Of a stretch of 64,000 nt of DNA, positions 24,991 to 37,105 are shown in pieces. Location: contig LS997565.1 in assembly GCA_000469685.2 (NCBI GenBank), positions 13,773,922 through 13,837,921 of the forward strand. The letters are read 5' to 3'. The position numbers and the translations under genes are program-made. Under the pieces are notes generated by a model, which was not told the DNA's origin, did no database searches, and saw only the letters and a program-made list of their open reading frames with translations. How positions within the stretch are numbered: position 1 is the first letter of the stretch; the number at the start of each line of letters is the position of its first letter. The stretch is from Haemonchus contortus. Its lineage: Eukaryota > Nematoda > Chromadorea > Rhabditida > Trichostrongylidae.

Positions 24991-27304
24991 TGCATCATCC
25001 TTCATCATTGTTTCATGATAGATATTCAAAAAATGATGTTGATCTCGATTATCTGCCATTCGTGTCTATTTTTTACTGGGGTCCAAACGTTTAAAAAAAA
25101 CCTTCGTATAAAATAAAATAAAAATATATAAAATATAAATATGTAAAGAACGTAAAGAGTACACTGTTCCCTTGTTCATCGATCAAAAACAATAGTCAAG
25201 ACTACAGAATGAAGAGCATGATTCGCTATTTTCAATTGACCACTGCTACCGTATTCGACATATGGTCATTGGAAGAAAACAAAGGATGGTCCACAATTGG
25301 TCAATTTGAAATGAGAGCATTCCTGGCATCAGATGGGTACAGACTCGATTATATCGATAAAGTGGACAAAAGGCTGAAAAACTCGGGCAAGGATTGGAGC
25401 AGTGTTTTATGAGACGGTAAGCCGGCTGGCGTAAGCATGTCATCTAATCAGCTAGTCGTTAAAGGAAAACGTTGAAAGTAAAATCGCAAAACGTCTCGGC
25501 TAGCGAGGCTTCCTTTGAAGAAATCAGATGGCCATCCTAGCGGTGATTCCTGGACAAAGGCCCGATCGTTCGGCACAGCAGGGAGCAGTAGCAACGAGGA
25601 CAGTTGCAGAAGTCATCACTTAGGAGAACGCCCTTCTCAACAGCGTCAACAAACAAAAAGCCACTTTTTAAAACGTGAGGGTGGCTGTTTACCAGCTTTA
25701 TGGATCTTGAAAATTCACAGAGGTCGAAAACCTGTTGCTGCGTTGCAATCCTCTTTCTCACCCAGCTATCACCTGGTGGAACGAGCTAAGTGATAAGCAC
25801 TTTTTGGAATGAGGATGGCAAGGAGAGGGGATCTGTACAGCAGCTCAGCTGCATGCATCGAGTATATTGACAGCAAAAACAAAATGTTGAAGATGATTTT
25901 GAATTATCAATGGCAAATATGCAAAACTATGATATCAGTGATGGACAGCATGAGTGAGCCATGAAGTGCAGTAGACTTGCGCTCCTAGATGCACCCCACG
26001 AAATGGGAGGGAATGCGGACATTTAGCTTTCCGTTGAGTGATACCTACCCCTGTTTGTCAGCATGTGGTCCAGTTAATGCGTCCGAATTCAGATTGATTG
26101 CCACCTGTTTCACTATCGGCCATGCCCTGAAAGGACAATGGTCGTCACAAAAGACTGTGATTAAAAAGGAGCGGGAAAAGTGATGTTAAAAGGCCGAAAG
26201 TCTTGAAGACCCTGATTTTACTCAAACAGGCTCCACCATCACAGCACTGGATCACGTATTCTTTCGGAACGTCAACTATACAGTTCCTCTTGGAAGAGTG
26301 AAAGACACAGAGCTTTGCTTGTCATTTCACTTAAGTTTATGGTGGTTTTTAAGCGAGTCGTGTAAGGTTGGATTTCAATCATTTCGGTTGGAAAGCTGAG
26401 TTTTCAGTTTGACGACGGTGCAAAGACAATGGGCGTTTTACTGAAAGCTTAGGGACTACATTCGTGTTTGTAATGTGCATGGCAATCTCAATAGCTGATA
26501 GCCAGCTAGATTTTTTGTAGGGCGTTGAACCAGAGAACTGCTAGTGGTTGAGAGAAAACAGTTCGAGATCTTAGATACGATTGTTTCATTCTGAGTGCAT
26601 TACCTTCTTTCAGTGACGGAGTGGCATGTCCAAAGTTAGCATCGCATCTAGGAAAGAACGCCAGGGCTCACTGTTAGAAAGGAAAGGGAGATTGAAAAAG
26701 GTCGTGACCTTGCACTCAATGAATGTTCGATGGTCCTTGTGAAGGTCTTCGAGTCCTTTTTTGCTTCAGCCAACAGTGCTCCGTTTTCCTTTTCGATCGA
26801 CGAGTCACTCGTATGCTAATCCTCGTCTGTCGATAGCGAAATGTTCCACGAACCGGCCGGCGAAGTAATGGGATCCCTATTTGCATTGCAAAACTCGCTA
26901 CATTTTTTCTCCCTTTCAACTGACTTGCGTAACGGACTCACTGTAAAGAAGGTAGCTCAATTTGGCTGGGCTGGGTGTATTCGAAAAAGGGGAGGGTTGA
27001 TCGTCAGAAGACATTATTACATCATATCAAACGGTTCAATAAGTGTCGATAAGGACTCTGCAAAAACTGACTCAAGCGAAAAGGATAAGCAAGATTATCA
27101 GTGGTCCGCATCAGTGGACCTACCGGGTCCTAATATCTTTGGCAGAATTTCCCGAAACGAACCACCCAGCAGTGTAAAAGAGGTTGTAATTAGACGTCAT
27201 AAAAGACCTCATCCATTACTACTGCTTCCAGCGATCCATGCATTTCCATCACGAGCGCCATCCTCGGAGCAAGTCTCAGTGATTGTATCACTGAAGGTGG
27301 ATTG
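24991..27304. other. No gene recognised; longest uncertain open frame
   Basis: Contains the longest plus-strand open frame that is not low-complexity (26841-27311, 156 codons). Its middle is acidic and Ser/Lys/Asp-rich, followed by a basic stretch. It has no domain I can name and runs directly into a SINE-like head, so its 3' end may be repeat-derived. Opposing frames at 25515-25793 and 25537-25761 are likewise unassigned. Confidence 0.35.
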
Positions 27305-27490
27305 GAGATGATGTAGCGCCAAATGGCGTACTGTCATAAGAGCGGTCCGGAGTTCGAATCCTTGCTTGAAACACTCTCTAACCAAACAAGCTAGTCCTCC
27401 CCTCCGGGTCTGTTACTCGGTACCAGACCATTAAGAGGGATGAAAGCACTGACTTATTCAACGCTCGTCTTAAAAACGAAATTGATCATA
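27305..27490 (+). repeat. SINE-like repeat, internal deletion
   Basis: The head gtagcgccaaatggcgtac is followed by the B-box-like gagttcgaatcc. Then come ctccgggtctgttactcggt and the accagaccattaagagggat segment. It passes quickly to cttaaaaacgaaattgatc, so the central cattgtatagg block is deleted. Confidence 0.6.
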
Positions 27491-29534
27491 AACAAAAACT
27501 GAAAGACCTAAAGGCAGTTGAGAAGATGGAAATATCAAGTAAAACTACTACTGGAGTAAAGTGAAACGGTATTAATGTGCAAATGACAAGACAGAAATGT
27601 AGGGAAATCCGACTTCTCCCTGCAGCCAATCTGACTACCGAATCATCCCACCTTATATGCCATCCCAAGCAGTTCAAATAGAGTCATACGCTCTAGGAAA
27701 TCGTCCTTACATTGCCATTAGTTTAGGAATGAACTCGTTTTCCTATCAAAACTTCCATCGGCCGCTTATTTTTTAATGATGAAGCCATTTGCCGTCAGAA
27801 GCGTGACGACTGAATAGTGACCGGTTACTCCAGCGGGGAACATAACTACTTTCTATGGACGGTAGTTCCCGCTATAGACTCAGCAACTTCTTGCCCGGAA
27901 ATGGTTCTCAAAATGATGTGGACGAGTTTCTACGGATTTCGCATCGCTCAGTATATTAGTACTCCTTCACCACTCACTAGAAAAAAAAGAACTCGTCCGG
28001 TGAGAAAACGCGAAAATTTTGTGCAAAATCCATCAGAATCTTGGCCAACATTTAATGAAGTAGTGACCGGGAGAGGAAACGGTACCCTCTGAAGAAGAGG
28101 CACGTCATACGACGGTCTTCGAGGAAAAGTGAGCTTGCAGCTCGAAATTTTGAAAAAAATCGGCCAGGTTCTGTTCAGAAAGGGTTTACAGAAGAAAGAT
28201 GTATCAGAAACAATTTAAGTGTTGAATCAAGTGGGAGCAAAGAAAGTTCCAGCCATCCTCTGATGACCTCAGGGGATGACGAGGCCTTACTACCAGACTG
28301 TCTGAATCGGAATTCAACCGACGGAATACCGTAATCACTAGGTGAATGCTGCAGGGTGAGTGGATTTTGTAATGAACGTAGTGAACGCATGTCATAGCAA
28401 AAGAACTGGTAACAATGGACAATCACAAAGCTCATACGCGCTTATTCGACCCCTTTGTTACTGTATTTCTTTAGGTTACCAACCAGAGAGTCAATAGAAT
28501 ATCAACCGGTTCATATAACCCAGGTGTCGGAGAGGAATGGGATTTGCATAGACGAAGGATGGATGCTATTGTGTCGGCATACAACTAGCGTGGACTAATT
28601 ATAGTTGGATGAGGATCAGCATCAATGAGCTGATAAGTAGCGATGATGAGGTCATCGAAGTGCCAACGATGTCGACGTATGCATCCATTTTAAGCGCTAG
28701 CCATTAACACTGCAAAGTTTAATGACAGATGCACAAACGAAAAAAGGTAAAGATGAAGGATGTGACGGTCAGCGAAGAGGTCAACGTTATCCACAAAAAG
28801 TTGAGGCCATTTTACAAATGATTTATAGTCTTTCGAAGTTTTTTGATGGAATGACCCTGTTTTGACCGTATTTCCATGCTCTGCTAACCAATTATTTGGT
28901 GCCAAAAAGAGCGAATATTTTGGACAAAACTTATTTTTCAGTTTTAAATCAAAGTGTAGGTGAAAGGAGAAGTTGGGGCTTGGCCTGCCTTAGCTTATAG
29001 TTGATACTTATGCTTCCCATAGGTAGTCGGAAGACGTCGAAATGTTCATGTTCTTACTACTAGGACGAGTTTCCTTGTTAAGGATATGAATGTCTGAAAA
29101 ATCCATGAGTTATCGCTTGCTACCAAAGCAGGAGGATTTACCGGAGGAGTGTCTGTCAACAAAGACGCCCTTGTACTATGCTTTATGTGAGATCAAGACT
29201 ACTCTACCCGAGGAGTCACGGACGATGGCTACCTGACGGGTCAGGAACTACGCAGAGAACTCGGTGAGTTCCAAATTGGTACAGGGTCCCTATACATTAC
29301 AGGCGTAAGTGGAATATAGCCCTGTCGATCTATATCACTTTGTCTTTCGAAAAGCTCTAGAGGTGGGGTTGTTCGTCATTAAAGAGAAAGCTATGATCCT
29401 CGCAACAAAACGCCAGTGAAAGCAAAGTTGTCAGGGGAAAAACAATTTGACTCTGCACTTCAATGGCTTCATGTCCATGCGTGTGAGGGCCGATAAGCTA
29501 GGCTTGTAAGGCATCAAGAAACCGAGAGTAATAG
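27491..29534. other. No gene recognised
   Basis: A plus-strand frame at 27817-28092 ends in a basic and then Gly-containing stretch but matches nothing I know. Overlapping minus-strand frames at 28175-28435 look like chance. No recurring repeat was seen. Confidence 0.35.
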
Positions 29535-29612
29535 TCCGATAGTGTAAAGGATAAAGGTGTGCACGGAAAGCGCAAGTGCGGGTTCGAGTTCCTCCCTTTG
29601 TCACCTTTTTGA
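29535..29612 (+). pseudogene. tRNA-like relic with B box
   Basis: The segment has an A-box-like tagtgtaaaggataaagg, a five-pair anticodon-like stem (tgtgc/gcgca) around a seven-base loop, a B-box-like gggttcgagttcc and a T-run shortly after. The two ends do not pair as an acceptor stem and position 33 of the loop is C, not T. I therefore read it as a decayed tRNA or the head of another SINE, not a functional tRNA. Confidence 0.4.
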
Positions 29613-30029
29613 CCACATCTCAGCAGCCTTGTGAGGCAAAAAACGGCTAGCAATCAAGAGGTAATAATCTTTAATACAACTATGTATTCCAAAACACGTC
29701 GAGAGTAAGTTCTGAAACCTTGATGCTCCACTGAGAATGGGAATGTTACTGCAGTGGCAGAATGGTCAGAGAGAACAGTCTCAAAAGTTTTTACGTTGTT
29801 GATGGCACCATAAATGACAGGAGTGTTCGAAAAAAAGTCAATTTCGAGCTTTTAGAAAACAGGATGAATCGGATTAGGTACTTAGTAAATGATATCCTTT
29901 CACGAGCTTCATTAAAAAATATGATACCACTAACACACTGACAAAACAGTGTTGAAGAGCAGGTCGTAAGTAGGAAGTAATTAATAAAGGAGAAGGGATG
30001 AAGTCTCTGGGTGTCAATCAATTCCATTT
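29613..30029. other. No gene recognised
   Basis: AT-rich sequence. The minus-strand open frame at 29791-30027 is hydrophobic and unassigned. Confidence 0.35.
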
Positions 30030-30200
30030 GAGTAATGCGCCCTCGTATTCTACTTCCATTCAGAATTGTAAGAGAGGATCGGATGCGTATGTGCCCTATA
30101 CATAGAAAGACTTGCAGGCGTTGGGATTGAGTCAGTGCCTCATCCTCCCAGACTAATGCGGTTCCAATGGATATCGATCGCCACTACACCACCTTCGCCG
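30030..30200 (-). repeat. SINE-like repeat with deletion
   Basis: On the minus strand it begins with gaaggtggtgtagtggcgat (A-box-like head) and jumps to the cattagtctgggaggatgag segment. Further on are the tgtatagggcacatacgcat and cagaatggaagtag-like 3' parts. The stretch between A box and the middle segment, including the B box, is missing. Confidence 0.6.
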
Positions 30201-31469
30201 AAGTAATTCATAAAACTAAAAATTGAAAAAGTCGAATCTTATAAAAATTTAAGTTGTTTTTTTTTCGGGAGTTTTTCTTCAGATTCCACACCTTCCTTTC
30301 AGCTAAGCTTCATTGGCTCTGCGCCTGATAATAAAATGAGTCTTGGGATTGGGGCAGTGACGAGGCGAAATAAGAAGGCCTTCCTTTACAATGAAAAGGA
30401 ACGAAAGGATTGTAGCCTACATAGTAAATGAAGCGCTTCCGATGCCGGTGCTGTCTCCACATGAAGGCTTCCTGATTGTTCGATGGGCAGCCACACCCTC
30501 TGCCACGCCGAACTCGGTTCACTTATGAGGTTGTGGAAAACCCATTTGAGGTGAACTGGTCTCTCATTCTCTCTCGGGTGACCTCGAGCGTCTTTCTTCG
30601 TCAAAACATTGGGCTGAGAATTGAAATCACCAACCGATCTAACCTTAAGATAAGGTATCGAGAACGGCCATCTCGTATGGAACACCAACACTTCGATATC
30701 AATGCCATTTGAGCCAGGCACTCGGGAGGATGGTCATGAACTTTCGAGCCATTGGAAAAACATTTTTTTAACACTTATTCAGAAACTGCTAACCAACGAA
30801 TGGGTGTTAAAGGGCAGCAAGAATAATACATTATGGGAACAAGTCTTAGCCTCCAGGAGCACCCAATCAGCTCCATTTGGGTAGTCCATAATTGAGTTAA
30901 TTGCCACTGATCATACAAGTCATCTCGTATGTGTAAGTATGCATTTTCGTGCTCATACATAGAGTTCTTGCGAGAGCCGAACGTCAACTCGACTCAAAAA
31001 AGAACGGGTTTCTGAATGCTCGTCCGGAAAACACCTATGTCGTGAGAACTTTAGAGGTTTTTTTCTCTTTGGTACGTGATCGTGGCTTCAGTGGGGGGTC
31101 TCACGTCAACCGTGGCCGTCACAGTGAAGGCCTGGTAGCTTTATTATAAAAAGCGAAGGGAACGTAGGAGATCGATCAGTGATATTCATTATTTAAAATA
31201 AGGCCAAGGCCAGCTTTTTTTTATTCGAAAGGAATCCTACGTCTGTCTTCATATGAAGCCGAGACAATAGTTCTTTGGGAGATATTCAAAAACCTCCCCA
31301 GACAAGTTTGAAAAGACAGCATTCAGAAGTATTTTTGAACTAGTAAACAAATTCGAGTTTTGTGCTGACCAACCAAATCTATCTTCTATTTGAAATCATA
31401 GTCAGCGATGACTTCTCTCAGCTGCTTACAGCTTAATTATTTCAATTGCAAATTGGATGGCAATCGTTT
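30201..31469. other. No gene recognised
   Basis: Open frames at 30386-30721 (minus) and 30476-30712 (plus) overlap each other and have no recognisable domain. No repeat seen elsewhere was recognised. Confidence 0.35.
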
Positions 31470-31730
31470 TGGCAATTGGCGCACTGTCCCGCAGAATGGT
31501 CATGGGTTCGAATCCCAGATCGACGTCTACCTAATCCAATCGAGCCTTCCATCCTTCCGGGGTCAATTTGTATCAAACTCGTGTGGAAGGATGGAAGCAC
31601 CGACTTGTACATCGGCTGGTTACCGCAAGTCATTGTATGGGCCACATTCGCATTTAATACTCCACTACGGTTTCAAATGAGAACCAAGTACGAGGCGCAC
31701 CCCTCAGACGGGATAATCAAAGCCCAAAAA
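31470..31730 (+). repeat. SINE-like repeat, near full length
   Basis: Strong B box (catgggttcgaatcccagat), then ccatccttccggggtcaatt and actcgtgtggaaggatggaa. The core ttgtacatcggctggttacc and gcaagtcattgtatgggcca follow, then the cgaggcgcacccctcagac 3' part. It keeps long matches to the copy at 45.9 kb. Confidence 0.75.
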
Positions 31731-32198
31731 CTGCAGCCTTTATCCTGTGTGTTAAGAGCAGTGAGTATGAAGAAAAACAAATGGAGGATGAGGTGGTCGT
31801 CATGATGGAAAGCACGCGATGTCTACTCTGCAAGGGAGGGAGTGGAAATTGCAGCATTAGTAGCCCAACCTAACCAGACCCATCACAACATTACCCAGTA
31901 TGACTTCACTTTCCGTTACGCTTCCAAATGAATGTGAAAAGATATGGAAATGAAGAGTTGTAATTAATCATAGTAAAATGGAATAGAACAGGAATTTCAG
32001 CGAAGTGGAACCGTCATCACCGCTGATACCGCTGATTTTGAGAAGATATTAATGACAGAGATTCAAATTGAATTGTAAGCTCTCAAAATTGCCCCCTTGC
32101 ACTTGAAAAAGGCGCTTAGGCGATCCTCTCGAATCCTTTTTTGGGCCATTTATCACAACTACTTTTATCTCTCACCCTCTACTTCCCTAGGGTGTGTT
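31731..32198. other. No gene recognised
   Basis: No exon or repeat recognised between the SINE copy and the hairpin element. Confidence 0.35.
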
Positions 32199-32439
32199 GC
32201 GATTCGTGCGATTCTGGGTACGCGCGGCAAATTGCGCGGCAAAATTCATAGCAATTTTGAGGACTTCAGCGCCTGTTGTTGGAACCCAAATTCAAGTAGA
32301 ATATTGTGGCAGGATCAGCTTGCCATACTAATCTACTCTACTTCATGTTTGGGCTCCAGTAATAGGCGCCACGGTCGTTTGAATGGCCACGGATTTCGCA
32401 CCGCATTTTGCCATGCGCACCCAGAATCGCACGAATCGC
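32199..32439. repeat. Hairpin (MITE-like) element, copy 1
   Basis: About 241 bp form one long imperfect palindrome. The left end gcgattcgtgcgattctggg is matched by its reverse complement at the right end. The arms continue inward through tgcgcggca-type blocks to a centre around gaagtagag. Copies 2 and 3 at 59.4 and 60.1 kb share the inner arm and central sequences. No open frame lies inside. It behaves like a non-autonomous foldback or MITE element, with transposase source unknown. Confidence 0.8.
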
Positions 32440-33679
32440 TCGTCCCCCACTACCCTACCACGCCTGTTGTCCTACCGTTTGTCCTTTCAAATACAAATAA
32501 TGTTGCAATAAAAGGAGTAGAATGAAAAAAACCTAAAGAGAATAAAAAAGGAATATGAAAGGCGTCGTAGGTTCGTTTTTCTCTAGATACGGATCACTTC
32601 GCTTTCATCAAACCCGATGTTCATCGGTGAGTTACGGGTGCGGGTGAAGAAAACAATCAAAGATGGCTGGCAGTTGATCTTCACCTTCGCAGAGAGTAAT
32701 CAGAAGATTAAAAGATAAGCTGGGCAAATCGGAAGAAATTTCTTGGGTCAGTTTCCTTACTGCCGAACGTTGCTCCCGTCTTTTCACAACCGAAGGTTAC
32801 TACAGCTTTTATCCCAGCACCTCACAAAAAATGAACTGATAATGCAGAAGAATGAGTTTTTTTAATGAAAATTTGAAATTTTGTGAGTAAAAATGGGAAG
32901 GTCAAGCAGGGCATGATGTGCTCAAGACGGCAAACAAAAACGTTGTTGGCGCTGCCCGAAAAAAACGTTGCTGGCACTGATGGATTGACTCACGTAGACG
33001 CCGTTCTGATGGGCAAATAAATGGCATGAGAAGGTTGCGAATGATACGAATGCCATCGGAGGCATCCTTGGATTGGAACGTTCCGGTAATGTCAAGGGAC
33101 GTGACCTCTCAACTTTAAAACGATATAATACCCGAACAGAAGCAGATGGTCGAGGGGCATACACGAAAGCTTCCATTGTCCCAATGAGGCGCGGATGAAG
33201 AGAAATTCAGCGAAACCCTTGAGTTCATAAAAAAAAAACCGTTGTTTTTAATTGTTGTTTTTATGGTTTTATGTTTCGAATTCTTTTTTCACACTTGATA
33301 TTTCTGGATCACCATTGTTCCACATTCATCCGTTCTCTGCAGTAGCCGGTTGCAACTGCAGCTGTTCGAGACACCCGACCTTGAGTTGTTTTTGTAGCCT
33401 ATCAATCGGTGTGCACTGACAGTATTATCGTCATTAGTACTTCTTTCTGAATTATAGGATACCATGAGACACAAAGACGAAAATTCGAGTGATTCTAGCA
33501 GCACAGAAAAAATCCCTGGGAAACTCCAAAGGCCAATGACCGGGAAACGGGCATTTTTCTCGGTCAGAGTCAGCCGCCTCTTTGAAATTCAGCTTTTGTC
33601 TCAGTGGTCCACAGTGAACTCAGAAGTGAATTTCCCAAATTCAATCTAAGAGGCTTGAGTCCTCTCTGATGAAGTTATT
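32440..33679. other. No gene recognised
   Basis: No exon recognised. Simple T-rich and A-rich tracts lie near 33,227-33,270. The next feature is the start of the triplicated unit. Confidence 0.35.
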
Positions 33680-34954
33680 ATTGAAATTCGAATGTAAATT
33701 CCATATCATTCAGCAGCTTTTTATCACATTTTACCATCCATCTTCATCAAGGATTATGTATGATAACAAATGATAACTTGATAATGGAGCGATGAGTACA
33801 CTCGAACATTAGTTCTTACAAATTCATCGCAGCGGGCGGTTGGCAATAGCGTCGCCCTCTGCCATACTTGGTAAAAGTCGGCAGGTCAGTTGGTTTTGCT
33901 GTAGTTCGCCCTCCTCTTTCGTCCCTTCACATTCTGCTCTTGGCATTTACTTGATGTTGTCCTTCAGAAAATTAGTTGCAGCGGAAATTCCAGACAGACA
34001 CCTGGAAGACCAGTTCCATTAGAGGGAAGTTGGCCACCTCCACGAGAGCAGTCACACTTTTCGCATCTATGCTTGATTGACTTCAAAATCACTAGAGCGT
34101 GAAATCACTGAAAACGAGCACTCCTACAACTAACAAAGAAGTCCAAGCGCGGAAATTATGTTGGAAAAAGGGACCATCTTTCTCCTCTTGACGGGGCTTC
34201 CTTAACAAGACAGTACCTTCTTCCCAGTTCAGCACAAAGTTCCACTGCAGACGCGGAAAATCCGCTACCAATTAGAGCAAATAATTTTGCTATTTGTTTC
34301 CTCATACGTACGACTCAAACGACGACCACGTCGTGATCACGCTCCTTATTCATCATTGCTACAATTCTAATCCACTGATTACAGCACCCATGATCGATGG
34401 AGGATTGTCAGTTATCATTAGTATCAACTGATATCGTAGCACTGAATTATCCGCTGGTAGCTAAGTTCTGTGGTGGCGTAGCACTGAAGTTGTTACCCGC
34501 TTGCCATCTTATCTTTCCACTAGAAATTCGAGCCTTTTCACCGCGTGCGAACGAATGCGGCGAGCGCGACGCGATCTTCGGAGAAAAGTTACCTTACCTT
34601 TCCACTCCACGGATCCTTACCAAATTATGTAGTTGCTCTACTTTAGAAAAGGCTCAGTGATGATCGCTTATCCATTCGCGCCACAAATCGATATTGATCG
34701 CTATCGATTAATCGGAATTACGGTGACGAAACTTACACTTATTTCATGGTCCATGTTGTACGGGCACTATTGCTTACATCACAACACTCTATCGTTTGAA
34801 CTTCCCTCATGAGCTCTGTTATCGAATCCTTCATCATAATCAAAAAGTGGGTTTTACGGACAGACAAGCACATTCGGCAAACAACATACACACCTACACA
34901 TCTTTAAAGTGATATTCAGGTTACTGTTTTATGAATTGAAAACATTCCTCTCCC

Positions 34955-34976
34955 ATCTCAAGCTCCAGCTTGAGAT
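34955..34976. repeat. 10-bp perfect hairpin
   Basis: atctcaagct and agcttgagat face each other across a two-base cc spacer. The equivalent place in unit B (near 38,550) is mutated and no longer pairs, so the hairpin is particular to unit A. Confidence 0.6.
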
Positions 34977-35068
34977 ATCACCCACCCGAATGCCATTCCT
35001 CTTCTTGGCCTTAGGCAGAGCATTTCGTCCTCCTGACACTCAATTGTTTCTTCTCCTTCGCCCTAGCT

Positions 35069-35143
35069 CGTTAGGAGCGTAACAGAACAACAACACAATG
35101 AAGCCCTCTGGAAGGTTCCAGTGTTTCTGTTATGCTCCTAACG
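35069..35143. repeat. Inverted duplication inside unit A
   Basis: The arm cgttaggagcgtaacagaac at 35069-35089 is matched in reverse complement by tgtttctgttatgctcctaa at 35122-35143 across about 32 bp. Units B and C carry only one arm here, followed by atactggaaccctctg. The right arm in unit A is close to the reverse complement of that same stretch, so unit A gained a local inverted copy. Confidence 0.65.
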
Positions 35144-36557
35144 ATTGATAGTCTAAACTTGGGGGCATATAAGACAGGCGTGATCGATTGACACGAAAAA
35201 AATTATCCTTTGGATGAGAACGGTTCAAAATCGAATATCAAATGATACTAAATTATCAGTTCATGTTACGGTGCAGTGCCTGCTAGGCTTAGAAAATACG
35301 ACATACTCCAACGTCGTCCGTCAGCGACGTAGTGGATGCTAACCCGTCCTCGATCGGTGTCCAGCGTTGTCATCCTGTGACCAGCAACGCTCAATGCGCA
35401 GCGCTGCACTATGAACGCGCCCTAAAATTCTGCAGATATCACGTAAGAGAGTGGTCATTAATGCAGACGTTAGCGTGTCAGAAAATTTGATGGTTGACAT
35501 TGGAAACAAATTGACTGAAACTGTCAGTTCTGATATGCCGAAACAGCCAACAAGGTCCATAATCACAACGCCGATTTTATTGATATTTGGTGGAAATCAC
35601 AGAACTGCTGTCGCACACACGTCACGAAGCGACAACCCAACCGGACTTATAAACAGCCTTCGTACCCTTGAACAAAAATGTCTAAAAAATCCTCTCCCGT
35701 GCTTACAAAAGTGCTCCCGTAGCCGATTGAGCCAAAAGCAGCGTCTAGCAGAAACGCCACTATTTTCCCGGCTCCAATACGGGATGCCAGAGCCTAGAGC
35801 TTACCTTTTCATGGAACCGTTAACCCTCACAATTTTTCAGAGCAAACGAGATATCTGGATGATAGCTCGTTATTACACTTCACGATAAGTTGAAGATACC
35901 CTTTTTGGGTAGGAAAACGGTAGACCCTTGCTGGGTAGAAAAACGGGTGTTAATGTAAAAGAGTACATCAGTGGCGAAGAAAGGAAGTCCGTCCTCTTCG
36001 AGGCTTTTTAAAAGTAGGGGGGGGGGGTGAGATCTTACGAGATAACCGTGACAGGATTGGAAGGTGAGTGGTGATTGGCCGAGGTTTAACTTGCTCCAAT
36101 TGCTCAAAGCGGTGACTACATCAAGCCGAAGTTGTCCAAAACTCCCTGTTGCCGTAAGTTATACCGAGTTGTTTTAACTTCCCACATGGGACTCTCTTGA
36201 TATAATGCAGCCTCTACATAATTGTTGAAACTCGCTCACTATGGAGAGGCATTCACACGATACAGTCTCTGGTCCCTTATTGTGTCATATCCAGGACGTT
36301 TTTGAAGTTATAAGGGAAGGTACGGTATAAGAGGACCCTAGAATTCATGCTACAGAGAAATCTCAATAACCATTTTTATCACGAACTGTGCCTTCAAACG
36401 ATGTCACAGTAATCACAATCGCTCTCGTGTTTTATACGATTCAAGCTTTTCCGTGATCCGCCCAGAAATTAAATCAAACTCTATTGAATATCGAATTTGA
36501 TCATGGGCTGTCAAGTCTGTTCCCATACGCATTCATACTCTCTCAAGAGCCGCACAT

Positions 36558-36563
36558 TTTATT
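36558..36563 (-). terminator. AATAAA poly(A) signal, RRM gene A
   Basis: Canonical AATAAA on the minus strand about 85 bp after the stop codon of the RRM gene in unit A. The signal and its surroundings are kept in units B and C. Confidence 0.75.
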
Positions 36564-36647
36564 GAATAAAGCCTGTACAATGGAAGCGATAAATTGATCA
36601 TTCGATCTCGTATAAATCCATCTATGAAGGCAATGATTTTGTGGAAC

Positions 36648-37018
36648 TCAATTCCTGTTGGCGAAGTTCACTCGAAGCTGTCGACCACCAAAATCAGCTC
36701 CGTTGAGGGTATTGACGGCATTGTTAGCTCCAGCTGCATCGGCGAACTCACAGAATCCAAAACCCTTCATACGTCCAGTTTCCCGATCGTATACGATTCT
36801 AAAAATTTGATTAGAATTTGACGAAAACATCGAAACTTGTCTGCTTACTCACTTCACATTGGTCACATGGCCGGCTTGACTGAAATGATTTCCAACGGCT
36901 TCTTCACTGGTCTGGTAAGGAAGGTTTCCAACTAAAACAGTTGTAAGGTCCACCTTCCGTTTTGGGAGAAGCAGATGAAAAGCTTACCATAGACGGAATG
37001 ATCACCACGAGATCCCAT
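36648..37018 (-). CDS. Single-RRM protein, CSTF2-like (copy A)
   Basis: Three exons on the minus strand, 37018-36988, 36931-36853 and 36798-36648, join in frame to an 86-residue protein; introns are GT-AG with phases 1 and 2. Apart from an eight-residue leader (MGSRGDHS) the protein is one RNA recognition motif. RNP2 is VYVGNL (residues 9-14) and RNP1 is KGFGFCEF (about 49-56). The VYDRETG and NGADFGGRQLRV strings are typical of the CstF-64 (CSTF2/cpf-2) RRM. CSTF2 proteins run on for several hundred residues with hinge and C-terminal domains. Here a TGA follows directly after NRN and an AATAAA lies nearby, so this is a stand-alone RRM. RNA binding is expected from the family; a role in 3' end processing is inference. 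A TATA box lies about 80 bp upstream of the ATG. Confidence 0.85.
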
Positions 37019-37098
37019 TGCAGCTCAGTTTGTTGATGATTTAGAAGCGGCTACAAACAAGTATACTAGATACTATGACATCGAGCCTCGTATGAGCC

Positions 37099-37105
37099 TT
37101 ATATA
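37099..37105 (-). promoter_or_regulatory. TATA box, RRM gene A
   Basis: tatataa on the minus strand about 80 bp upstream of the start codon, inside actatataagg. The same motif at the same place in all three copies argues that the core promoter was duplicated with the gene. Confidence 0.6.

Noticed and set aside
25537..25761. 74-codon minus-strand open frame with several Cys residues
   Set aside because: No recognisable zinc-binding spacing or homology, and it overlaps an equally long plus-strand frame.
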